Shown: positions 16,383 to 25,591 of the stretch, piece by piece | Position numbering within the stretch: the stretch's first letter is position 1 | Layout: every line of letters begins with the position of its first letter | Source: Porphyrobacter sp. SLTP | GTDB lineage: Bacteria; Pseudomonadota; Alphaproteobacteria; Sphingomonadales; Sphingomonadaceae | Direction of reading: 5' to 3' | NCBI RefSeq assembly: GCF_009905735.1 | Contig: NZ_JAAALE010000001.1 | Span: 62,001 to 126,000 of the forward strand | DNA length: 64,000 nt | The notes under the pieces: generated by a model | Database searches by the model: none | What the model was told of the DNA's origin: nothing | What the model saw: only the letters and a program-made list of their open reading frames with translations | Made by a program: the position numbers and the translations under genes

Positions 16383-16589
16383 GGCGATGGGGTCGCCGAT
16401 GAATTCGATACCTGCCGCTTCAAGCGCCGACTTAACGCGCTCGAGTGTTCCGGCTCGTGATTGAGGGATGCCAGCACATAACTCAAAGCGCTTGATTGTC
16501 GCCCAGCTGACACCAGCGGTTGCGGCGAATTCGCGCGAGGTGACCGCCAATAGGCCACGCGCTGCCTTTATTTGAGCTCCAGAGATCAC
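16350..16589 (-). CDS. Small XRE-type HTH protein
   Basis: A 79-residue protein made of one Cro/CI helix-turn-helix: ISGAQIKAARGLLAVTSREFAATAGVSWATIKRFEL, followed by RVKSALEAAGIEFIGDP, an ending common in stand-alone chromosomal XRE regulators. It is divergent from the tyrosine recombinase gene, with only about 45 bases between start codons, so it may control the recombinase as well as itself. It overlaps the small membrane protein gene at the 3' end. Confidence 0.75.
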   Translation of the reverse strand: MISGAQIKAARGLLAVTSREFAATAGVSWATIKRFELCAGIPQSRAGTLERVKSALEAAGIEFIGDPIASPGVRLRRPV

Positions 16590-16634
16590 TTGCGCTATTC
16601 CTTAAAGAGCTTCAACGCTCATAACCGGAGGTTG

Positions 16635-17546
16635 ATGAGCGATATGGACATAGATCGAATTCTTGAGCGTTGCCAAGGCGCATACGCTGAAATGACCTTG
16701 AGCGGCTACCGCAACGACCTCCAGCTTTTCCAGGCTTGGTGCGAAGAGCGCAGCGTCGCTTGTCTTCCCGCCCTGCCTTCTACGGTCGCCGCCTTCATTG
16801 ACAAGGAGACGCAGGGTAAGGCCCTCGCGACCGTCAAGCGGCGGGTCGAGGCGGTGAAATTTGCGCATCGCATGGCCGACCTGCCTTCGCCAGCCGGGCA
16901 CAGCGAGGTCAGGCTCGCTCTGCGCCGCGCCATGCGCGCAAGCCGGTCACGTCCAAAACAGGCAATGGGTCTGACCCGCGAGTGGCTCGAGCGGATCATT
17001 GCCGCGTGCCCTGACGATCTTGCGGGCAAGCGCAACGCGGCGATTATCTGCGTGGGCTACGACAGCCTGGCGCGCAGCTACGAATTATCCCTGTTGGAAG
17101 TCGAGCATGTGTCGAGCGATTGCGCGACGATCCTGATCCCGCGCTCGAAGACGGACCAGTCAGGCGAAGGGCGCGTGGCCTACCTCGCTCCGCGGACGCG
17201 GACTGTACTGAGGGAATGGCTGGACACCGCTGGCATTACCAGCGGCCCGCTGTTCCAGGGGCTGCATACGCGCAAATTAGCGGGAAAGCCGCTCTCGACC
17301 TCTGCCATACGCCGATTGGTCAAGCGCGCAGCACTGTGCGCCGACCAAGAGCAAAGCGAAGCGAAGAGCATGTCCGGTCACTCGATGAGGGTGGGCGCCG
17401 CCCAGGACATGATGATCGCCGGGCTTGACCACATCGCGATCATGCAGGCGGGAGGATGGAAGACCGTCGACGTGGTCGCGCGCTATGTTGAGAACGCCGC
17501 TGCCCACAATCTGCACCAGCGGCGCTGGGCGACCCTCTTGGGTTAA
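16635..17546 (+). CDS. Tyrosine recombinase/integrase
   Basis: A 303-residue site-specific recombinase with an N-terminal SAM-like core-binding domain (about 10-110) and a catalytic domain. All catalytic residues are visible in order: Arg in YDSLARSYELSLLEVEH, Lys in RSKTDQ, HxxR in GHSMRVGAAQ, the His/Trp position in GGWKT and the nucleophile Tyr in VVARYVEN. The start at 16635 follows GGAGG closely; 16644 is an alternative. It is a lone recombinase without phage, transposon or cargo signatures beside it. An inverted cluster of TTGACG/CGTCAA hexamers lies 64 bases downstream and may be its binding region. The enzyme class is certain; its target is not. Confidence 0.85.
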   Translation: MSDMDIDRILERCQGAYAEMTLSGYRNDLQLFQAWCEERSVACLPALPSTVAAFIDKETQGKALATVKRRVEAVKFAHRMADLPSPAGHSEVRLALRRAMRASRSRPKQAMGLTREWLERIIAACPDDLAGKRNAAIICVGYDSLARSYELSLLEVEHVSSDCATILIPRSKTDQSGEGRVAYLAPRTRTVLREWLDTAGITSGPLFQGLHTRKLAGKPLSTSAIRRLVKRAALCADQEQSEAKSMSGHSMRVGAAQDMMIAGLDHIAIMQAGGWKTVDVVARYVENAAAHNLHQRRWATLLG

Positions 17547-17609
17547 TGCCCTGGATGCTGCGGGCGGTAAGGCTCTGCTTAAACGGAAGATTTATGGACC
17601 CAAATGGGG

Positions 17610-17671
17610 CGTCAATTGACGCCTAGTTGACGGTAGTTGACGCCGTCAAGCAGGCGTCAACCAACCGTCAA
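17610..17671. repeat. Inverted cluster of seven TTGACG/CGTCAA hexamers
   Basis: CGTCAA occurs at 17610, 17644, 17655 and 17666, and TTGACG at 17616, 17627 and 17637. The first pair forms the perfect palindrome GCGTCAATTGACGC. The segments 17627-17644 and 17653-17671 are an almost perfect inverted repeat (one insertion and one change) around an 8-base loop. It is not followed by a T-run, so a simple terminator is unlikely. A protein-binding site for the adjacent recombinase or for another regulator fits better. Confidence 0.6.
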
Positions 17672-17790
17672 GTGGTTCAAGCTTGAAGGACAATTCGCAA
17701 GCGAAGTTGGAGAATAAGACTACGTCTGTCTTGGCACTCTATGCCACGGTGATGCCTCGCCGTTCTCCCCCCATAAGCAGGAGCAATTGC

Positions 17791-19269
17791 ATGCGCACCA
17801 GCATCACTCACCCACTCCAGATTGCCGAGGTCTCGGCAGGCGATGGGCTGGGCAAGGTTGGGCTGACCTTTTGCCCGGGCAAGAAGCAGCCATCGGCACT
17901 GACCGGTGCGTGGGATCGCGATCTGCTCATCGACGTTGCCGCGATTGCCAGCTGGAACGCCGCGGCGGTGGTCACGCTGGTCGAGGATCACGAGCTTGTA
18001 AGCCTTGGCGTGGCGGAGCTGGGCGGGGCCGTGCGCGATGCGCATATGGCCTGGCATCATCTGCCAATCGCGGATGTCAGTACACCGGGCTCCGCGTTTG
18101 AGGATGCCTGGAACGGTGCTGGAGGTCAGCTGCGTGATGTCCTGCGCTCAGGCGCCAACGTGCTGGTCCACTGCAAGGGTGGGCTGGGCCGGGCCGGGAC
18201 CATCGCCAGTCGCCTGCTGATTGAGCTTGGGATGGATCCAGAGACGGCAGCCGCGTCGGTGCGGCAAGCGCGGCCGGGGGCCATCGAGACTTCATCCCAG
18301 CTTGCCTACGTGCATGCGCTATCTGAGGTGTCAGAAGAGCAACCCGATACCAGTCGCGAAGCGCAGCGCAATCGGGCGCTCGGAGTTATGCTTGGCCTTG
18401 CTGCTGGGGATGCGCTGGGGACCACGCTCGAGTTTGCGGCGCGTGACAGCAAGCCCCGGGTCACCGACATCGTCGGTGGCGGACCGTTCGGCCTCAAGCC
18501 CGGACAATGGACCGACGACACCTCAATGGCTCTGGCGCTCGCAGACAGCCTCATTACCTGCGGCAGCCTCGACGAAAGCGATCTCATGCAGCGGTTTGTG
18601 CGCTGGCGTGAGCATGGTGATTACTCTGCGACAGGCCGCTGCTTTGATATTGGCATTACCGTGAGCGGTGCCCTGCGGCGGTTCAAAGCAAGTGGTGACC
18701 CGGTAGCAGGCTCCAATGATCCGATGAGTGCGGGCAATGGCAGCTTGATGCGGCTTGCGCCTGTCGCCTTGCGCCATTGGCATGAGCCCCAAACACTCCG
18801 CGATGTAGCCGCGCGGCAGAGCCGCACGACCCATGCCGCACCCGAGGCGGTTGATGCTTGCGTTGCCTATGCCGATCTCATTGCCGAGGCCATTGCAGGA
18901 CAACCTCGCTCGCACATTTTGCGTCCGCGGCATGACGACTATGCTGGCAAGATCGCCGACATCATGGCCGGCTCGTGGCGCGGCAAGCATCGCAGCCAAA
19001 TTCGCGGATCGGGTTACGTCGCGCACTCGCTTGAGGCATCGCTGTGGTGTGTCGCGCGGACCAGCAGCTTTGCCGAGGCTGTCATCCTCGCGGCAAACCT
19101 GGGCGAGGATGCCGATACCACTGCGGCTATCACAGGGCAGCTGGCCGGGGCCCTTTATGGGGCAAGCGGGATACCCGGGGAATGGCTGGCTAAGCTTGCT
19201 TGGCGCGAGCGTATCGAGACCATGGCCAGCACGTTGTTTGCGACCGGTGCGGGTTCCACGTTTGGATAA
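17791..19269 (+). CDS. Fused dual-specificity-like phosphatase and ADP-ribosylglycohydrolase
   Basis: A 492-residue two-domain protein. Residues about 10-175 look like a cysteine-based phosphatase: the P-loop HCKGGLGRAG (Cys128, Arg134) and an upstream general-acid candidate in LPIADVSTPG (Asp95). Residues about 190-490 are an ADP-ribosylglycohydrolase (DraG/ARH) domain, with LGLAAGDALG, the metal-binding TDDT (241-244) and LGEDADTTAAITGQLAG near the end. The start at 17791 follows AGGAG with seven bases spacing. The pair suggests removal of ADP-ribose, and possibly a linked phosphate, from proteins, nucleic acids or metabolites, but the substrate is unknown. It stands alone downstream of the recombinase and its hexamer cluster. 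Confidence 0.85.
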   Translation: MRTSITHPLQIAEVSAGDGLGKVGLTFCPGKKQPSALTGAWDRDLLIDVAAIASWNAAAVVTLVEDHELVSLGVAELGGAVRDAHMAWHHLPIADVSTPGSAFEDAWNGAGGQLRDVLRSGANVLVHCKGGLGRAGTIASRLLIELGMDPETAAASVRQARPGAIETSSQLAYVHALSEVSEEQPDTSREAQRNRALGVMLGLAAGDALGTTLEFAARDSKPRVTDIVGGGPFGLKPGQWTDDTSMALALADSLITCGSLDESDLMQRFVRWREHGDYSATGRCFDIGITVSGALRRFKASGDPVAGSNDPMSAGNGSLMRLAPVALRHWHEPQTLRDVAARQSRTTHAAPEAVDACVAYADLIAEAIAGQPRSHILRPRHDDYAGKIADIMAGSWRGKHRSQIRGSGYVAHSLEASLWCVARTSSFAEAVILAANLGEDADTTAAITGQLAGALYGASGIPGEWLAKLAWRERIETMASTLFATGAGSTFG

Positions 19270-19335
19270 TGGCGCTGGCCCGTGTGAGACCTCAGTTGAG
19301 CGAACCTAAATCGAGGGAGCTAACGCAGGGGCAGG

Positions 19336-20394
19336 TCATTTCCTGGGCCTGAAATGCCCTCTCCACCAGTCCTCGTGATCCAGGTACCAGCGTAGTGTCC
19401 GGCGCAAGCCGTCATCGAAGGTTTGTCGCGGTTCATAGCCGAGTTCTGCAAAAGCCTTGGCCCCATCAATCGCATAGCGGCGGTCGTGGCCTGGGCGGTC
19501 GGCTACTAAGGCCTTCAGGCTTTCGGTTTTTTGCCCTTTTGCCGCGGCGGCAGCAGGAAACCGATCGGCGAGGCCATCGATTTCCTCGAATGCTCGATCC
19601 ACCTCGCGGCAGATTGCATCGATCACGGTCATGTTGGGCAGCTCCGCTCTTCCCCCGAGGTTATAGGTCTCGCCTGGTTGGCCCTTGGCAAGGCAAGCCT
19701 CAATGCCCCGGCAGTGGTCCTCGACATGCAGCCAGTCGCGCACGTTCATCCCATCGCCGTAGATTGGCAGAGTGCAGCCATGAAGCGCATTCAGCAAAAA
19801 CAGTGGGATCAGCTTCTCAGGGTGCTGGTAGGGCCCATAATTGTTCGAGCAATTGCTGGTGGTTACCTGCAGTCTGTAAGTGTGATGATAAGCGCGCACC
19901 AGGTGATCTGAGGCCGCCTTAGATGCAGAGTAAGGCGAGTTGGGCGCGTATGGTGTGGCCTCGTTGAAGGCCGGGTCTTCCGGCCCCAGCGAGCCGAACA
20001 CCTCGTCGGTTGAGATATGGTGGAAGCGGTGTTCCTTACCGTCGCCCGCCAGCCAAACCGCATTCGCGGCCTTCAAGAGGCTGTGAGTGCCGAGGATATT
20101 GGTGTCGATAAACGCGTCCGGCCCGCTGATAGAACGGTCGACATGGCTCTCGGCGGCGAAGTGAACAATGGTCGCGATGCCGCGCTCGCGAAGCAGCCGT
20201 TCGACCAAATTTGTATCACGAATGTCGCCGACAATGAGCTCGGCATTGCTCGCGCCGCTTAGGGTCTTACGGTTCCCGGCGTAGGTAAGCGCGTCCAGCA
20301 CGATCACGCTATCCTTAGGGTGATGCGCATTCCAATAATGGACGAAGTTGCCGCCGATAAAGCCGGCGCCGCCAGTGACAAGCAAACTAGCCAA
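19336..20394 (-). CDS. rmlB: dTDP-glucose 4,6-dehydratase
   Basis: A 352-residue extended SDR enzyme that makes dTDP-4-keto-6-deoxyglucose from dTDP-glucose. The NAD motif TGGAGFIGG is at the N-terminus, and the catalytic YxxxK is in [10 protein letters not shown], preceded by THSLLKAAN and [11 protein letters not shown]. The start is a TTG at 20394 with GAGAAGG just upstream; the length then equals the usual RmlB. That start lies inside the 3' end of a truncated galU copy, so the residual galU reading frame may couple translation. No rmlA, rmlC or rmlD is in the window, so the sugar is completed elsewhere or is another 6-deoxyhexose. It is the last gene of the leftward EPS island. Confidence 0.93.
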   Translation of the reverse strand: MASLLVTGGAGFIGGNFVHYWNAHHPKDSVIVLDALTYAGNRKTLSGASNAELIVGDIRDTNLVERLLRERGIATIVHFAAESHVDRSISGPDAFIDTNILGTHSLLKAANAVWLAGDGKEHRFHHISTDEVFGSLGPEDPAFNEATPYAPNSPYSASKAASDHLVRAYHHTYRLQVTTSNCSNNYGPYQHPEKLIPLFLLNALHGCTLPIYGDGMNVRDWLHVEDHCRGIEACLAKGQPGETYNLGGRAELPNMTVIDAICREVDRAFEEIDGLADRFPAAAAAKGQKTESLKALVADRPGHDRRYAIDGAKAFAELGYEPRQTFDDGLRRTLRWYLDHEDWWRGHFRPRK

Positions 20395-20563
20395 GCACCT
20401 TCTCTTCGATCCCCGCCTCGCGCGCTTCGTCCACCGCATACTGGATCAGCGGACGATCAACGACGGGGAGCAGTTCCTTGGGCACCACCTTGGTCGCGGG
20501 CAGGAAGCGGGTGCCAAGACCGGCAACGGGGAAAACGGCTTTCCGGATCGGCTTGGGAGACAT
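20387..20563 (-). pseudogene. galU: Truncated 5' copy of galU
   Basis: 58 codons encoding [17 protein letters not shown] and on to [13 protein letters not shown], then a stop. Residues 8-53 are identical to the complete GalU encoded at 60036-60926, and about 137 bases (20406-20542) match 60757-60893 with five differences, in the same orientation. Everything after the first sixth of the enzyme is missing, including the catalytic and sugar-binding parts, so no activity is expected. Its own ATG remains open. The reading frame ends eight bases inside rmlB, whose TTG start and ribosome site lie in its tail. It is best read as a recombination scar at the edge of the EPS island. Confidence 0.9.
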
Positions 20564-20637
20564 GCGTCAACCTCGATGGCTAATGTGAAAAATCTGACGA
20601 GCCGCGCACCTGCGACTTGCGCCATGATCCAAGGTCG

Positions 20638-21948
20638 TCAGACCCGCCCGACGCTCACATAGGTGAACCCGGCGGCGGCCATATCATCGGGGTTGTAGAT
20701 GTTGCGCAAGTCGACCAGCACGGGCGCGTTCGCCAACTCCTTTACCCGCTTGAAATCGAGCGCGCGGAACGCGTCCCATTCCGTCACGATCACCACCACA
20801 TCCGCGCCTTCAATCGCAGCATAGGGATTGGCGCACATGGTCACGCCGGGCAGCAGCGGGCGGGCCTGCTCCATGCCTTCAGGATCGTAGGCAGCGACCT
20901 CGACGCCCGCATCCATCAGCGTCTGGGCGACCGCAATCGCCGGGCTGTCGCGCATGTCGTCGGTGTTGGGCTTGAACGTCAGTCCGAGCAGCGCCGCCTT
21001 CTTGCCGCGCGCTTCGTCCAGCCCGCCGAGCGCGTCGACGACCTTGCGGCCCATTGCCCGCTTGCGGCTATCATTGACCTTGACCACGGCCTCGACGATC
21101 CGCACCGGGCTGTCGTAATCCTCGGCGGTCTTGAGCAGGGCGAGGGTATCCTTGGGGAAGCACGAGCCGCCATAGCCTGGCCCGGCATGGAGGAACTTGG
21201 AACCGATGCGCTTGTCCATCCCGATCCCGCGGGAGACGTCCTGCACATTGGCGCCGACCTTCTCGCACAGGTCCGCCATCTCGTTGATGAAGGTGATCTT
21301 GGTCGCGAGGAAGGCGTTGGCGGCATACTTGATCAGCTCGCTGGTGCGGCGGCTGGTGAACAGGATCGGGCTCTCGTTGAGGAACAGCGGGCGGTAGACC
21401 TCACGCATAACCTCACGGCCGACGTCATCCTCGGCCCCGATCACGATCCGGTCAGGCCGCTTGAAATCGCCGATCGCCGCGCCTTCGCGCAAAAACTCGG
21501 GGTTGGAGACGACCGAGACCTTGTGAGCGGTGCCGGTCTCGTGGATGATCCGCTCGACCTCGTCCCCGGTGCCGACTGGCACGGTCGACTTGGTGACGAC
21601 CACGGCGTCGTTCGCCAGCTTCTCGCCCACCTCGCGGGCGACCTCGTAAACGAAGGTCAGATCGGCATGGCCATCGCCCCGGCGGCTGGGCGTGCCGACC
21701 GCGATGAAGATCGCCGCCGCTCCTGCAATCCCCTCACCCAGATCGGTGGTGAAGCTCAGGCGTCCGGCCTTCACATTGCTATCGACCAGCGCATCGAGGC
21801 CCGGTTCGTAGATCGGCATGATCCCGGCGTGCAGCCGGTCGATCTTGCTCTGATCCTTGTCGATGCAGACCACCTCGTGCCCGAAATCGGCAAAGCACGC
21901 CCCTGATACGAGCCCGACATAGCCTGACCCTACCATCGCAATTTTCAT
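20638..21948 (-). CDS. ugd: UDP-glucose 6-dehydrogenase
   Basis: A 436-residue enzyme that oxidises UDP-glucose to UDP-glucuronate with two NAD+. It has the N-terminal motif GSGYVGLVSGACFADFGHEV, the central catalytic-cysteine segment GYGGSCFPKDTLAL near residue 260, and the C-terminal domain GLTFKPNTDDMRDSPA. It lies 26 bases downstream of the UDP-glucuronate decarboxylase gene, so the two make UDP-GlcA and UDP-xylose from the UDP-glucose supplied by galU. Codon use is very GC-rich, like galU, fcl and gmd at the other end of the island. Confidence 0.95.
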   Translation of the reverse strand: MKIAMVGSGYVGLVSGACFADFGHEVVCIDKDQSKIDRLHAGIMPIYEPGLDALVDSNVKAGRLSFTTDLGEGIAGAAAIFIAVGTPSRRGDGHADLTFVYEVAREVGEKLANDAVVVTKSTVPVGTGDEVERIIHETGTAHKVSVVSNPEFLREGAAIGDFKRPDRIVIGAEDDVGREVMREVYRPLFLNESPILFTSRRTSELIKYAANAFLATKITFINEMADLCEKVGANVQDVSRGIGMDKRIGSKFLHAGPGYGGSCFPKDTLALLKTAEDYDSPVRIVEAVVKVNDSRKRAMGRKVVDALGGLDEARGKKAALLGLTFKPNTDDMRDSPAIAVAQTLMDAGVEVAAYDPEGMEQARPLLPGVTMCANPYAAIEGADVVVIVTEWDAFRALDFKRVKELANAPVLVDLRNIYNPDDMAAAGFTYVSVGRV

Positions 21949-21974
21949 TTTGGAAAACCCTTCGTGGTCAGCGC

Positions 21975-22967
21975 TTACTGGGCGACCTGGAACGCTGGCA
22001 CGTCAGCATCATTCTTGCGGATTAGCTCTTCGAAATACTCGATGGTCTTGATCAGGCCTGCGCGCAGCTGCGTCTTGGGCTCCCAATCGAGTTTCTCACG
22101 GGCCAGCGAGATATTTGGCTGACGCTGGCGTGGGTCGTCTTGGGGAAGTGGCTTATTGACCAGCTTCGACTTCGAGCCAGTCAAGTCGAGCACCTCCTCG
22201 GCGAGCTCTTTGATGGTAAACTCGTTGGGATTGCCGAGATTGACCGGACCGGGGAATTCGCTTCCCGTATCCATCATGCGTAGGAAGCCTTCGACGAGGT
22301 CGTCGACGTAGCAGAAAGAGCGGCTCTGTTGGCCGTCGCCATAAATGGTGATGGGCTGCCCCTGCAGTGCCTGGATGATGAAGTTTGACACGACGCGCCC
22401 GTCATTGGGATGCATGCGCGGACCATAGGTGTTGAAGATCCGAACGACCTTGATGTCGAGATTATGCTGGCGGTGGTAGTCGAAGAACAGGGTCTCGGCG
22501 CAGCGCTTGCCTTCATCGTAACACGCGCGCGGGCCGATCGTATTGACATTGCCCCAGTAGCTCTCAGGCTGCGGGTGGACCGAGGGATCGCCATAGACCT
22601 CAGAGGTTGATGCCTGCATGATCCGGGCCTTCACGCGCTTGGCGAGGCCGAGCATATTGATCGCCCCGATGACACTGACCTTCGTCGTCTGGACAGGATC
22701 GAACTGATAGTGGATCGGGCTCGCCGGGCAGGCGAGATTGTAGATCTGGTCCACCTCGACATAGAGCGGGAAGCAGATGTCCTGGCGCATAAACTCAAAG
22801 CGAGGATGTCCCGCGAGATGGTCGAGATTGCTCTTGTCGCCAGTAAACAGGTTGTCGACGCACAGCACTTCGTCACCGCGGTCAAGCAGGCGGTCGATCA
22901 GGTGTGAGCCGAGAAAGCCGGCCCCGCCCGTAACAAGGATACGCTGCCTGCGGAAGCTGCTGTTCAT
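21975..22967 (-). CDS. UDP-glucuronate decarboxylase (UDP-xylose synthase)
   Basis: A 330-residue extended SDR. It has the NAD motif [10 protein letters not shown], the UXS signature [20 protein letters not shown], and the catalytic region SEVYGDP...CYDEGKR with YxxxK. It removes CO2 from UDP-glucuronate to give UDP-xylose, using bound NAD+. The start was placed at the ATG (22967), seven codons after an upstream in-frame TTG, since neither has a strong ribosome site and this ATG gives the normal length. It is directly upstream of ugd in the same operon. The product implies a xylose-containing polysaccharide, or UDP-4-keto-arabinose-type sugars. Confidence 0.9.
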   Translation of the reverse strand: MNSSFRRQRILVTGGAGFLGSHLIDRLLDRGDEVLCVDNLFTGDKSNLDHLAGHPRFEFMRQDICFPLYVEVDQIYNLACPASPIHYQFDPVQTTKVSVIGAINMLGLAKRVKARIMQASTSEVYGDPSVHPQPESYWGNVNTIGPRACYDEGKRCAETLFFDYHRQHNLDIKVVRIFNTYGPRMHPNDGRVVSNFIIQALQGQPITIYGDGQQSRSFCYVDDLVEGFLRMMDTGSEFPGPVNLGNPNEFTIKELAEEVLDLTGSKSKLVNKPLPQDDPRQRQPNISLAREKLDWEPKTQLRAGLIKTIEYFEELIRKNDADVPAFQVAQ

Positions 22968-23021
22968 GTTGAGATGTCTTTCGGTCAATTGTGTTGATTT
23001 TGATCGTGGAGAGGAAGCCGT

Positions 23022-23870
23022 CTATGCGGAAGACGGCTGTCGATCTAGGCCTTCACTTTCCTTCAGCAAAAGCCTTATAGTCCAGAAATACCATAGCTTA
23101 TAGAATGCGTACGAAAAGCCCGCCAACCCATCGAGGAAGCCCCGTTTCGCGATGTAGGTCCATGAAAAATAGGCCCCTGCGAACCACCACTTGTCGATGT
23201 TGCGATACTTCTTCCTCTGGCGCGCGGTAAGCTGTTCCCAGACTTCCGGCCCAGAACTTCTGAGCTGTCGCGCGCGGCGCGTCTCCCAAAGGGCGTACTC
23301 CTTGTGACGCTCGATAAACTTCGCGACACCTCGATCATCGCGGTGATCGATGGAGGCTGCAATTTCCCCCACCGGGCCCGCAATGACAGGATGCTCATGC
23401 ACCTCCATGTCAAGAGCAGACCACGCGTCTTCTTCAATCCGCTCATAGAGGCCACTCCCCACCCTGAAGAGCGCGAGCTTGCGCTGGGGATCACCATGCC
23501 TGAGGGGATGGCCAAGGAAGTAATTTGTGTACCTAAGCCAGAAACCATCGAACCGATCTTGCGCGATGGCTGCTCTCACTTCGGTGCAAAATTCCTCCGT
23601 GACAAGCTCGTCAGCGTCCAGAAAAAGCACCCAGTCGTTTCGCAGGCTATGGTTGATCAAAACCCAGTTCCGCTTCTTAGGGTACCGCCCATCCCAAACG
23701 AATTGGATAACCGAGGCCCCGAGTTCGACGGCAATCTGGCAGGTGACGTCGGTGCTGCCGGAATCGACAACGATCACTTCATCAAAAACTGCAAGCTGTT
23801 GCAGACACTCGGTGAGGTTCACCGCCTCGTTGCGGACCGGGACCACGACAGAAATGGGGATCCTTGGCAT
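23022..23870 (-). CDS. Family 2 glycosyltransferase (WaaE/KdtX-like)
   Basis: A 282-residue GT-A enzyme. It opens RIPISVVVPVRNEAVNLTECL and has VDSGSTDVT and the DxD-type motif FLDADELVTEEF near residue 90. The pattern YPKKRNWVLINHSL and the Trp/Tyr-rich C-terminal part fit the WaaE/KdtX group, which adds a hexose or heptose in LPS core or EPS assembly. The ATG shares bases with the stop of the acetyltransferase gene (TGATG), so translation is coupled. The donor and acceptor sugars cannot be deduced. It acts at the cytoplasmic face of the inner membrane. Confidence 0.85.
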   Translation of the reverse strand: MPRIPISVVVPVRNEAVNLTECLQQLAVFDEVIVVDSGSTDVTCQIAVELGASVIQFVWDGRYPKKRNWVLINHSLRNDWVLFLDADELVTEEFCTEVRAAIAQDRFDGFWLRYTNYFLGHPLRHGDPQRKLALFRVGSGLYERIEEDAWSALDMEVHEHPVIAGPVGEIAASIDHRDDRGVAKFIERHKEYALWETRRARQLRSSGPEVWEQLTARQRKKYRNIDKWWFAGAYFSWTYIAKRGFLDGLAGFSYAFYKLWYFWTIRLLLKESEGLDRQPSSA

Positions 23871-24427
23871 CACGCGAGCGGCGGCCGCTGCTTGATGAGG
23901 TGGGCCGGATTGCCGCCGACTATTGTCCCTTCCAGAACATCTTTGACCACTACACCCCGCGCGGCGACGATCGCACGCTTACCGACCACTATGCCCGGTC
24001 CCACAAAGGCATCGGCACAAATCCAGGCATCATCCCCGATACATATGGGCAGTTTGGTTAGGCGCATTGCCGCGTCAGTGTAATCGTGACTTCCTGCACA
24101 GAGATGGGCGTGCTGCGATATCGTCACCCTCTCACCCACCCTAATCGGACCAAGCGCATACAGGATCGCGCCGTCACCGACAGCCGTTTGATCCCCGAGC
24201 GACAGGTTCCAGGGAATTGTGATCTTCGCGCTGGGATACACTTGAACCTCGTGGCCAATCTGGGCTCCAAAGATCCTGAGGATGAAGCGGCGCCAACCCC
24301 AAAATTGCCGTGGTGTCCAAGCAAAAAGTGGGCGGGAGAGGAAATCCCATAACGCCCGGTAAGCCAATTCACGACTCGACCATTTGCGCGCCCGGCGATT
24401 AGCTTCAATGTCGAGTTGGATAGTCAT
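23870..24427 (-). CDS. WcaF-like hexapeptide-repeat acetyltransferase
   Basis: A 185-residue left-handed beta-helix acetyltransferase. The N-terminal segment (RELAYRALWDFLSRPLFAWTPRQFWGWRRFILRIFGAQIG) matches the colanic-acid acetyltransferase WcaF group, and the imperfect hexapeptide repeats run from about residue 60 to 175, with the His of QHAHLCAGSHDY as the likely catalytic base. It would O-acetylate a sugar of the repeat unit with acetyl-CoA. It is coupled to the following glycosyltransferase and starts 18 bases after the preceding one, so it is part of the same operon. Confidence 0.86.
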   Translation of the reverse strand: MTIQLDIEANRRARKWSSRELAYRALWDFLSRPLFAWTPRQFWGWRRFILRIFGAQIGHEVQVYPSAKITIPWNLSLGDQTAVGDGAILYALGPIRVGERVTISQHAHLCAGSHDYTDAAMRLTKLPICIGDDAWICADAFVGPGIVVGKRAIVAARGVVVKDVLEGTIVGGNPAHLIKQRPPLA

Positions 24428-24445
24428 AGCTTGTACGACGCACGA

Positions 24446-25588
24446 TTACTGGTAAATGCAGGGAGGGCGATCACCTGTACCTTTTACCCAAAGGTACGCA
24501 TCCTTCATTTCCTGGCCAATTGGGTCCCATCCGAAATCCCTCCGCATCCATTCCCGCCCCCTCAGGCCCATCGCGTTGCGCTCCGAGACAGGGAGAGCGG
24601 TTGCCTCGCTCAAAGCGGCAAGGAGAGGCTCGTTGCCGTGATCAATCCACCAACCGCACTTGTGGGTCACAAGTCCTTGCCATGGCGCCCCTTTAGTAAC
24701 GATGGCGGGCACGCCCGCACCAAGCGCTTCGGCGACAGCGACCCCGAAATTTTCCGAGATAGTTGGAAGCACAAAAAGATCAGCATCGGCAAGCAGAGCC
24801 TCCTTTTCAAGCCCATAAACCGGCTCAAGAAACGTGATCCGGGGGACCTGCAGTTGCCGTACAATTGCCTCTAATTCTGCTCGATGCCCGCCCTCGTCGG
24901 GCCCAGCAATGACAATCTGCCAATCGGGTCGATCTTTGGCAAGCTGCGCCCACGCTTGAACAAGAGCAGCGAGACCCTTTTTCGGATGGATGCGGGAGAG
25001 AAAGAGGATTGTTCGTTGAGACTTACTAGGATCGTGGCGCGCGATCCGTTCTGTCAAATCCACGCCATTGGGAATGACCACAATTGGCGCCTTGATCCCG
25101 AATGCGCGGATTTCGTTCGCCTCCTGACGGCTCGTGGCGTGCCAGAGTGCGGCATTACGATAGGCTGGTCCTTGCCAAAGCGTCCAAATTAGACGCTTTT
25201 TCAGCCGCGAGAATTGTAGTGCTCCGGGCGCAAGCATGCCTCTAGGTGATACGACCAACGGCTTTTCGGAATTAGCAGCAACCTGGCCCGCATATATATT
25301 TGGGGCTATCCATAAGCCGTGTGAATGAATGACATCGGCCCATAAGGCTGTCTTGCGCATCCCCCGATGCATTGCCGGAGATAGCTTCAACTGACCCAGT
25401 ACCGGAATGTTTGCCGCGCCTGGCGCAAAGAGGGTCGCGCCCTCACGCTTTGCTGAACCTTTCTCCGACAATGTAAAGATCAGGGGCTCGATTTTTGCTG
25501 CTTCCAACGCGCGGCACAATCGGGGAACCGTATACGCTGGCCCGCCATTGGCTGGGTCCAAGCCGCCCACAATATGGAGTGCTCTCAA
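24446..25588 (-). CDS. Family 4 glycosyltransferase
   Basis: A 380-residue GT-B enzyme. The N-terminal domain begins LHIVGGLDPANGGPAYTVPRLCRAL (donor-independent Gly-rich loop), and the C-terminal domain has LFLSRIHPKKGLAALVQAW and the retaining EX7E region NFGVAVAEALGAGVPAIVT. The start is a TTG three bases after the stop of the Wzy-like gene; no other start fits the N-terminus. It transfers a sugar from an NDP donor to a lipid-linked intermediate. The linkage is retaining by family, but its specificity cannot be read from the sequence. Confidence 0.84.
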   Translation of the reverse strand: MRALHIVGGLDPANGGPAYTVPRLCRALEAAKIEPLIFTLSEKGSAKREGATLFAPGAANIPVLGQLKLSPAMHRGMRKTALWADVIHSHGLWIAPNIYAGQVAANSEKPLVVSPRGMLAPGALQFSRLKKRLIWTLWQGPAYRNAALWHATSRQEANEIRAFGIKAPIVVIPNGVDLTERIARHDPSKSQRTILFLSRIHPKKGLAALVQAWAQLAKDRPDWQIVIAGPDEGGHRAELEAIVRQLQVPRITFLEPVYGLEKEALLADADLFVLPTISENFGVAVAEALGAGVPAIVTKGAPWQGLVTHKCGWWIDHGNEPLLAALSEATALPVSERNAMGLRGREWMRRDFGWDPIGQEMKDAYLWVKGTGDRPPCIYQ

Positions 25589-25591
25589 CGC

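Noticed and set aside
20617..21906. A 429-codon plus-strand open frame
   Set aside because: It is antisense to ugd, whose protein is unmistakable; the frame is open because of the GC-rich third positions of ugd.
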